Positions 59,101 through 64,000 of a stretch of DNA of 64,000 nucleotides are shown piece by piece. A program made the translations under genes and the position numbers. Each line of letters opens with the position of its first letter. Position 1 is the first letter of the stretch. Origin of the DNA: Nitrincola alkalisediminis (GTDB lineage: Bacteria; Pseudomonadota; Gammaproteobacteria; Pseudomonadales; Balneatricaceae); contig NZ_VYTY01000004.1 in NCBI RefSeq assembly GCF_009821115.1, forward strand, positions 1 through 64,000, written 5' to 3'. Under the pieces are notes generated by a model. That model was not told the DNA's origin. It did not search any database and was given only the letters and a program-made list of their open reading frames with translations.

Positions 59101-59410
59101 TGATTTTGGTACAGGTTACTCATCACTCTCGTATTTGAAACGCTTACCCGTCGATGTGATCAAAATTGATCAAGCATTCGTCAGGGATATGCTAGATGAT
59201 GCAGACGATCGGAGTATCTTGCAGGGAATTGTGGGGCTGGCTGAAGCCTTTAACCGCCAAGTGATTGCCGAGGGCGTTGAGACCGAGGCCCATGCTCAGT
59301 TACTCATTGAAATGGGATGTATCTTGGGGCAAGGCTACGCCATTGCCAAACCCATGCCCGCTGAAGAGGTGTTGCCTTGGTTGGCCTCATATTCACAATC
59401 AGTGCATTGA
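56117..59410 (+). CDS. GAF-GAF-GAF-PAS-GGDEF-EAL protein
   Basis: 1097 aa, no TM segment. Three GAF domains (about 20-180, 195-370, 375-540) are followed by a PAS domain (about 545-660), a GGDEF domain (motif GGDEF at 745-749) and an EAL domain (EAL at 874-876, DDFGTGYSS and IAEGVET motifs present). Both the diguanylate cyclase and phosphodiesterase catalytic signatures look intact, so it can make and break c-di-GMP according to what the GAF/PAS modules sense. It is divergent from the epimerase and manC genes, a plausible target pathway of c-di-GMP (inference). Confidence 0.93.
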   Translation: MSILSIKRQLKFQKIATRTAAALSIAKEKGEFDAAINACLKDVAALFKVDRAYMFEFSQDLTQIENTHNWITEGLSLPSNELRFFYVQDVPWWKETIFKQGYVSVGDVQLLPSHATQERDLFPRLGISSFLDVVMYGSEGNITGFIGLAGITQHRSWGLADRLALRILAGILGSALESRRAMQMIQRQSQYRVLILGLAQSFINFPIHECDAVINNALERIGVFFKADRAYVFDYDFDNQTSSNTYEWCAAGVSSEINGLQNIPLDHVSHWLECHLRGEPLFVGDVQSLPESHLRMLLESQGIQSLINVPLMNGHECLGYVGLDIVNKNSVVLGRDEQELLALFAKLLVNVQLRLQADLVMRQSETRAKAQRVAIAKLALNSNLIDGDMTDAVRFLLRTLSEALEVDRTSFWILNNHDLHCIVAYHAQDESFSDGQVILRENIPRYFKILKSAEVISIDNTQKDVRLLEWSDLYTKKLGISSLIDAGIFIDGEVAGLISAEHLGPPRQWHLDEQSFVSTVAAIATQLLLNVERKKAEEQLKEAASVFQHANEGIMITESDGTIVDVNEAFTRITGYTADEAIGQNPRILKSGKQDKAAYETMWKALLTERSWTGEIWNRRKNGEVYAERQTISAVLDDEGEVKRYVALFSDISALKAHQEQLEYIAHYDALTGLPNRVLLADRMQQAMSQALRRGEKMAVVYLDLDGFKEINDAYGHSVGDRFLIMLSANMKSTLRSSDSLARLGGDEFVVIMTDLSSTDSCFPLLSRLLSASSESVQIQDRALKVSASLGVTFFPQVEAIDAEQLLRQADHAMYQAKMSGKNRYHIFDAEQDRFERDRHQSVQRLEQALNHNEFELFYQPKVNMQTHEIIGLEALIRWRHPKKGILSPGYFLSELHHHPLMVRLGDWVLNTALAQMSKWLELGVSVIVSVNVDPMQMVQPDFVEKLKHLLLHYPTLEPQSLELEVLETSAIEDMAHVSALLKSCKQLGVRIALDDFGTGYSSLSYLKRLPVDVIKIDQAFVRDMLDDADDRSILQGIVGLAEAFNRQVIAEGVETEAHAQLLIEMGCILGQGYAIAKPMPAEEVLPWLASYSQSVH

Positions 59411-59414
59411 AAGG

Positions 59415-59442
59415 CTGCGCTCAGGATGTTCCCCGAGCGCAG
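59415..59442. terminator. Hairpin between convergent genes
   Basis: ctgcgctc (59415-59422) with gagcgcag (59435-59442), an 8-bp perfect stem between the stops of the GGDEF/EAL gene and the peroxiredoxin gene. No T-run follows in either direction, so termination is possible but not certain. Confidence 0.5.
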
Positions 59443-59454
59443 AGTCGGCTTACC

Positions 59455-60081
59455 TTAGACCTTGGTTAAGCGTAAGTAAGGACGCAGTTCATTCCAGCCT
59501 TGTGGAAAAATATCGCTTGCCGTTTCGTTGCTGATAGAGGGTGGGATGATGACTTCATCGCCTTTTTTCCAATCAGCAGGTGTCGCAATGCGTTTAGCAT
59601 CACTCAACTGCAGCGCGTCGATGACGCGAAGAATCTCATCAAAATTACGTCCACATGACATAGGATAAGTCATGGTAAGACGAATTTTCTTATTCGGATC
59701 GATAATGAATACGCTTCTGACGGCCGCTGTCTCGCTTTCCCCTGGGTGAATCATGCCGTATAGCTCAGAGATTTTATAGTCTTCATCGGCAACGATAGGG
59801 AACTCTAAGGTTGTATTTTGGGTGTCATTGACATCTTCAATCCATTTGTTGTGTTCTTCAACCGTGTCGGTTGAAAGGCCTAGAGATTTAGTATTGCGTG
59901 CCGCAAACTCACTGGCTAATTGAGCCGTGCGTCCCATTTCTGTTGTACAAACTGGAGTGAAGTCAGCGGGGTGGCTGAAAAAGAAGACCCATGAATCACC
60001 GCTCCATTCGTGAAAGTCAATTTCACCTTGAGTTGTATCGATTTTGAAGTTCGGTGCGATATCGCCTAAACGTAATGACAT
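59455..60081 (-). CDS. 1-Cys peroxiredoxin (Prx6-type)
   Basis: 208 aa from ATG at 60081, with agagga about 9 bases upstream; an ATG at 60114 adds 11 residues that are not family-like. The peroxidatic cysteine is C45 in DFTPVCTTE, and the Prx6-type C-terminal extension is present. It reduces peroxides in the cytoplasm. It is divergent from a DUF442 gene across an AT-rich palindromic region. Confidence 0.93.
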   Translation of the reverse strand: MSLRLGDIAPNFKIDTTQGEIDFHEWSGDSWVFFFSHPADFTPVCTTEMGRTAQLASEFAARNTKSLGLSTDTVEEHNKWIEDVNDTQNTTLEFPIVADEDYKISELYGMIHPGESETAAVRSVFIIDPNKKIRLTMTYPMSCGRNFDEILRVIDALQLSDAKRIATPADWKKGDEVIIPPSISNETASDIFPQGWNELRPYLRLTKV

Positions 60082-60155
60082 GTGATATTTCCTCTTAGAT
60101 TGTTGTGCATTCATTTAGTGACGCTAGATCATCAAATATATCTAATTGTAATAAG

Positions 60156-60176
60156 TATATTCTATTAATGAATATA
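60156..60176. promoter_or_regulatory. Palindrome between peroxiredoxin and DUF442 genes
   Basis: TATATTC-N7-GAATATA in a 222-base, strongly AT-rich divergent region. Its position and symmetry suit a repressor or activator operator for both genes. Palindromes of this ATTC/GAAT kind are bound by ArsR-type regulators in some sulfur-responsive systems, but no regulator gene is adjacent, so none is assigned. Confidence 0.4.
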
Positions 60177-60303
60177 ATAGTGAAAATCAATCTAACATAA
60201 GAGAAGTCTAATTGAAAATAATTTAATATTAACTGTCGCTAGAGTTGTTTCAGTCGCGAAGGTTCGCATCCATTTCAATCACAGTACTTTAAAGAGAAGA
60301 ACA

Positions 60304-60741
60304 ATGGACATTAAAGCGTTAGAGCCAGGCTTCAGTATTTGTCATGCCATTCAGATATCCGATGTCAGCCGTATTAAAGCATTGGGTTTTAAAAGTGTTA
60401 TTTGCAATAGAGTGCCCGGAGAAGCTGATGACTATCAACATGATTCGAGTCTTCGCCAAGCCATAGAGGCAGAAGGGCTGCTCTGGAAAGAGATTCCAGT
60501 CGTACCGGGTGAGTATACAGAAGAAGCAATTGAAGCCTTTGGGCATGCGATTGAGGTGCTTCCGACGCCTATCCTTGCTTTTTGTAGGACGGGACGCAGA
60601 GCGGTTTCTTTATGGGTTCATAACCAAGTTAAGTTGCAAGATTGTGACTTAGGCGCTTTGCTCAATGCGGCTCATGCCGCAGGCCATGACTTACAAGACA
60701 GTCGTCCCGCGTTAGAGAAACGCATGGCGAATAAAGCGTAA
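60304..60741 (+). CDS. DUF442/TIGR01244 phosphatase-like protein (copy 2)
   Basis: 145 aa. The CX4R loop is CRTGRR (C94 to R99), matching copy 1 at 17515 (CRTGAR); AHAAGHDL near the end matches KLAGYDM in copy 1. Sequence identity between the copies is moderate, so they are paralogues rather than a recent duplication. ATG has agagaag 5 bases upstream. Divergence from a peroxiredoxin hints at a thiol or oxidative-stress role (inference). Confidence 0.8.
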   Translation: MDIKALEPGFSICHAIQISDVSRIKALGFKSVICNRVPGEADDYQHDSSLRQAIEAEGLLWKEIPVVPGEYTEEAIEAFGHAIEVLPTPILAFCRTGRRAVSLWVHNQVKLQDCDLGALLNAAHAAGHDLQDSRPALEKRMANKA

Positions 60742-60884
60742 ATGCGGTGCTGTTATCTGTATGAGCGCTGCCTTGAGATAGGTGTATAATTGCAGTGAAT
60801 AAGGCGTGTCGGTCTGTTCGATGTCTGACGATCAATTCGCCGAACGTTACGGGTAATCTACGCATAACAAGGAGCTGTTTTGAA

Positions 60885-62936
60885 ATGATAACAAATACCT
60901 ATATTTTCCGCTTTGCCCTAGATAAGAAAATTATCCCCTCAGTCGCCTTGGGCTTGTGCTTAGGGTTTCATACGGCTTTCGCGACCGAGATGCCGGAGCG
61001 CTTTGTACCTGCTGTCTTGCCGATTGAACGCGTTGTGCTTTCAACCTCTGGAGTGGCGTTGTTTCAACAAGGCGGAAAGGTCGATGGGCAGGTCGAAGTG
61101 CAATTGCAGGCCAATACATCCGAAATGAATGATTTGCTCAAGTCCTTGGTCTATTGGGATCAGGGGCAAGGACGTATAGTCGGGGTCCGTTATCCGGGGC
61201 AATCGGCGTTGGAGCGTATTCTGTCGGGGTTAGCGCTGGATTTGTCGAATAACCCAGGTTGGGTTGACATTCTTACCCAGCTGCGAGGGCAAGAGATCAC
61301 ACTTGAACAGACCTCCGGTGCGACCTTAACGGCCCGCGTGCTAGGGGCGGATCGTCGAACGGTTCGGATAGGGGATCAGTGGCTTGAGTTGGATTATCTG
61401 AACTTGGTCTCAGATACAGGTTTGGAAAGTATCCAATTGGATCAAATTCGTCGTTTTGAATTGACGGATGTGCGTTTGCAGTCTGATCTGAGTCGAGCCT
61501 TGAGTGCTTTAGCGCAAGATCGTCAGTCCGAGCGTAAACGCGTGAGTCTGTATTTGGCTGGCGAGGGGGAGCGGGAGGTAGCGATCACCTATATAGCGGA
61601 AGCCCCTATTTGGAAAACCAGTTATCGTTTATTGCTTTCGGAAGGGAATACACAAGAGGCTGCTAGTCTACAAACCTGGGCCTTGGTTGAGAACACTAGC
61701 GATCAGGATTGGCATGAGATCAGCCTAGCCCTAATCAGTGGGCGTCCGTTAAGCTTTATCGAGGACCTTTATCAATCGCGTTTTATCGAGCGGCCTGTGC
61801 ATGAGTCAGTTGCTTTCCAGTCAATAGTGCCCCAGACCTATGCTTTGGCCCGAGGAGCGGCTGCAGACACGGTGATTGCTGAAGGGGTGATGCCGTTAGC
61901 CATGTATGCACCGAGTCCTGCGCCAGCACCTGCACCTAGTTCAAGCCCCAGTCCAAAAGCCGGAGGAATTGATAATGTTGGAGGAGCGGATGTGGGGACG
62001 CATTTTGAGTATCGACTTGATAACGTAACCTTACCTCGGCAGCAATCCGCGATGTTGCCCATACTGAATGCTCAGGTTGAAATTACACCTGTGTCCATTT
62101 ATGACGCTCAAGTGCACGCAAAGCATCCATTACGAGGTGCGCGTGTGCGTAACCTGTCGGATAAGCCCTTACCTGAGGGGCCGATGACGGTCATGATGGG
62201 GCAGAGTTATGTCGGAGATGCTCGCATTGATCATATCCCTGCTGGTGCGGAGCGAATGATCAGTTATGCGGTGGATTTAGACGTTCAAGTTCAGCGTGAT
62301 GGTCAACAATACGACACCCAGCTAACACAAGGGCGGGTTGAAAAAGGAATGTTGATCTTACAGAAAACTCGCCAACGCGAGACGATTTATCATGCGACGA
62401 ATGAATCGGCGCAACAACGTGATTTGATGGTGCTTCACCCGCGACACGCGGATTGGCAGTTGGCGAATCAAGCGTATGCCTTGGACGAAACCGAACAGCA
62501 TTATCGCGTGACTCTAGATCTTGAGGCGCAATCTGAGCAACGTCTGATTGTTAAGGAAACACGCGTTGATTGGGAGCGTATTCAGTTAGGCCCCTTAAAT
62601 GAAGCGCAGCTGCTCTATTGGTCAACACAAGGGGCGATTGCGGCTGACACTAAAGCGAAGCTGGCGGAAGCCGCCGCATTACGCCAAGCTTGGTCACGCG
62701 CGGAGCAGGTGCTAGCCGATGTAGAGCACCCGATTGCGCGTATTTATGAAGAACAGGCGCGTATCAGAGCCAATCTTGAAGTATTGGAAGCAGGATCATC
62801 GCTGTACGTTCGTTTAGTGGATCGTCTTAATCTGCAAGAAAATCAACTGGAACAGCTTGAAGCTCAGTTGCTGACGGCACAAAGTGATGTTCAGAAAGCA
62901 CGCAGCACTTTTGAAGATTACATTGCCGGTTTGTAG
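60885..62936 (+). CDS. DUF4139 domain protein, exported
   Basis: 683 aa from ATG at 60885, with aaggag 10 bases upstream; the open frame begins earlier with a GTG in non-similar sequence. Signal peptide ends near TAFA. The N-terminal half has mixed beta structure (DUF4140-like), and the C-terminal part (about 250-580) matches DUF4139 (ITYIAEAPIWKTSYRLLL). A Pro/Ala/Ser linker (PSPAPAPAPSSSPSPK) splits it near residue 345, and a C-terminal coiled coil follows. Unknown function, probably periplasmic. Confidence 0.82.
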   Translation: MITNTYIFRFALDKKIIPSVALGLCLGFHTAFATEMPERFVPAVLPIERVVLSTSGVALFQQGGKVDGQVEVQLQANTSEMNDLLKSLVYWDQGQGRIVGVRYPGQSALERILSGLALDLSNNPGWVDILTQLRGQEITLEQTSGATLTARVLGADRRTVRIGDQWLELDYLNLVSDTGLESIQLDQIRRFELTDVRLQSDLSRALSALAQDRQSERKRVSLYLAGEGEREVAITYIAEAPIWKTSYRLLLSEGNTQEAASLQTWALVENTSDQDWHEISLALISGRPLSFIEDLYQSRFIERPVHESVAFQSIVPQTYALARGAAADTVIAEGVMPLAMYAPSPAPAPAPSSSPSPKAGGIDNVGGADVGTHFEYRLDNVTLPRQQSAMLPILNAQVEITPVSIYDAQVHAKHPLRGARVRNLSDKPLPEGPMTVMMGQSYVGDARIDHIPAGAERMISYAVDLDVQVQRDGQQYDTQLTQGRVEKGMLILQKTRQRETIYHATNESAQQRDLMVLHPRHADWQLANQAYALDETEQHYRVTLDLEAQSEQRLIVKETRVDWERIQLGPLNEAQLLYWSTQGAIAADTKAKLAEAAALRQAWSRAEQVLADVEHPIARIYEEQARIRANLEVLEAGSSLYVRLVDRLNLQENQLEQLEAQLLTAQSDVQKARSTFEDYIAGL

Positions 62937-62947
62937 TTCACCTTTTA

Positions 62948-62980
62948 AAACGCACTAAAGTCTTACACATCAGTGCGTTT
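62948..62980. terminator. Hairpin between convergent genes
   Basis: aaacgcact (62948-62956) with agtgcgttt (62972-62980), a 9-bp perfect stem with a 15-base loop. It covers the stop of the minus-strand DUF2339 gene and follows the DUF4139 stop by 11 bases. The short A and T ends could serve termination in both directions. Confidence 0.6.
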
Positions 62981-64000
62981 GGCCGACTGCGAACGTTCAA
63001 TATATTGATGAGTGAAGGCTAAGCCTAATAAACACAAGCCAAGCCCCATGAACGACACCACCCGCAGTAATCCGGTGAGCCCAGACATGTCGATCAGGAA
63101 GATTTTTCCTATCGTGATCATTAATAGCGCCATTCCGGCTTGATACAGTCGAGCTTGTTGGCGCAGGGTGCCATAGAGCAAGCTGGCGACGGCCATCATC
63201 AGCCAAACCAAAGAGTAGGTGTACAGCTCACCCCCTTCAGCTCGAGGTACTAGCGAGAGTTCTCCCTGCCAAAGATGTCGAATTTCCAGATTCAGAAAGA
63301 TCCACGTGCCGATGCCTGCCAGTGCATAAAAGTGCGTTTGCAAAGCGGGCTTATAAAACTTGGCGGCCAACCCAAAGAGTAAAACAGGCGCGCCGTAAGC
63401 CAGCAATAGAAGGTTGGCGATGGGGCGGCTGCTGATCACCTCATTTGCGTGAAATAGCGGGTTAAACCAGGTTAAGAGCAAGCCGTAATTGAGCACGAGT
63501 GCCAGCAATAACAACTGAGCGGCTTTATGGTAAAAGGGCGTCAACTGCTCTGATAAGAAGCCTCGGTAGTAGTAAACCAACCCGAGCGCGCCCCACAGTA
63601 CACCATTGAGCGCGGCTTCCGTAAAACCGTATTCATGTTTAAACATATTCCCAGCGTAGAGCCAGTAACGCAGTGCCATTGCACAGAAGAGTACAGCCAA
63701 GTGCAGACTGACGCCCTCTAGCCAGCGGCGCAGGCTGAGATCTTGGTTGAGTCTTGAGGCGATCAGCGTAAGGGCGAAACAACCCGCATAGATAAGCAAG
63801 GACGTTTCAAATCTTGGCAAAATCCAAGGCAAAATAGTGAGTCGTGTAAGAATCAGCATTAGGATGACTTTCATCAACCCCCTTAATAAAGGATGCGGGT
63901 TTTCTGTATGAAGCCAAGCAAGTGAAACGACTTGTGCTGCGAGTGCGAGTGTGAGTGTGGCCGTATCGAGTAAAATGATCACGGCCAATGAATAGCCAAG
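62963..64000 (-). CDS. DUF2339 membrane protein, partial (5' end outside window)
   Basis: At least 345 residues, with the open frame continuing past the right edge (LGYS precedes the TTG at 63988), so this is only the C-terminal part. About ten hydrophobic segments are visible. The closing segment IGKIFLIDMSGLTGLLRVVS is typical of DUF2339 proteins, which are usually near 900 aa. Function unknown; a role in envelope or transport is guessed for the family only. Confidence 0.8.
   Translation of the reverse strand, partial: LGYSLAVIILLDTATLTLALAAQVVSLAWLHTENPHPLLRGLMKVILMLILTRLTILPWILPRFETSLLIYAGCFALTLIASRLNQDLSLRRWLEGVSLHLAVLFCAMALRYWLYAGNMFKHEYGFTEAALNGVLWGALGLVYYYRGFLSEQLTPFYHKAAQLLLLALVLNYGLLLTWFNPLFHANEVISSRPIANLLLLAYGAPVLLFGLAAKFYKPALQTHFYALAGIGTWIFLNLEIRHLWQGELSLVPRAEGGELYTYSLVWLMMAVASLLYGTLRQQARLYQAGMALLMITIGKIFLIDMSGLTGLLRVVSFMGLGLCLLGLAFTHQYIERSQSAKRTDV

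Noticed and set aside
60115-60303. AT-rich stretch as a sign of recent gene transfer
   Set aside because: The flanking genes have normal composition; a promoter-rich spacer is the simpler explanation.

Overview
The window reads as a chromosomal segment of a gammaproteobacterium, probably a marine Oceanospirillales-type organism. This rests on gene content and order: the miaB-ybeZ-ybeY-corC-lnt / ybeL / leuS-lptE-holA block and the glnA-ntrB-ntrC order are gammaproteobacterial, and a sodium-coupled amine/amino-acid symporter and several Mce/TAXI/TonB systems suit a marine lifestyle. The genus is not determined. No phage, transposase, tRNA or CRISPR array was seen; only the 3' end of a 5S rRNA marks an rRNA operon at the left edge.

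Layout. 1-125: 5S rRNA end and terminator. 217-1064: two small membrane-anchored proteins. 1072-8838 (minus): two paralogous TonB-dependent receptors, a periplasmic binding protein and a BarA/GacS-like hybrid kinase, apparently one operon. 8973-10114 (minus): YceI plus cytochrome b561, divergent from a LysR regulator. 11141-12595: dacB. 12755-17473 (plus): a TAXI solute-binding protein fused by operon structure to an Mla-type lipid ABC transporter (permease with N-terminal STAS-like region, ATPase, MCE protein, PqiC-like lipoprotein). 17515-21813 (plus): a DUF442 phosphatase-like protein, a SulP anion transporter and a SLOG-like/SLATT-like membrane protein that is the best candidate for an undescribed system.

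21835-31602: a five-gene divergent cluster of transglutaminase, circularly permuted ATP-grasp and alpha-E proteins (a predicted peptide-ligation system). The shared intergenic region carries back-to-back sigma-54 promoters and an NtrC-like site, matching the motif found upstream of glnA and ntrB in this same window. 31726-35490: a membrane protein, a sodium symporter, dtd and pip. 35602-41935: typA, then the nitrogen control locus glnA-ntrB-ntrC with sigma-54 promoter, NtrC sites and a possible structured ntrB leader. 41937-52366: the conserved housekeeping block listed above, with a lipoprotein cytochrome c in place of the gene that usually follows holA. 52471-55913: SPOR/Sel1 protein and two nucleotide-sugar genes. 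56117-59410: a three-GAF/PAS/GGDEF/EAL protein. 59455-60741: 1-Cys peroxiredoxin divergent from a second DUF442 protein. 60885-62936: DUF4139 protein. 62963-64000: 3' part of a DUF2339 membrane protein running off the window.

The main functional theme is nitrogen: the NtrB/NtrC pair encoded here probably controls glnA, its own operon and, by promoter prediction, the peptide-ligase cluster about 8 kb away. Several conserved genes (typA, lnt, ybeZ, the second TonB receptor) appear to start with GTG or TTG. All assignments come from reading the sequence; no database search was run.
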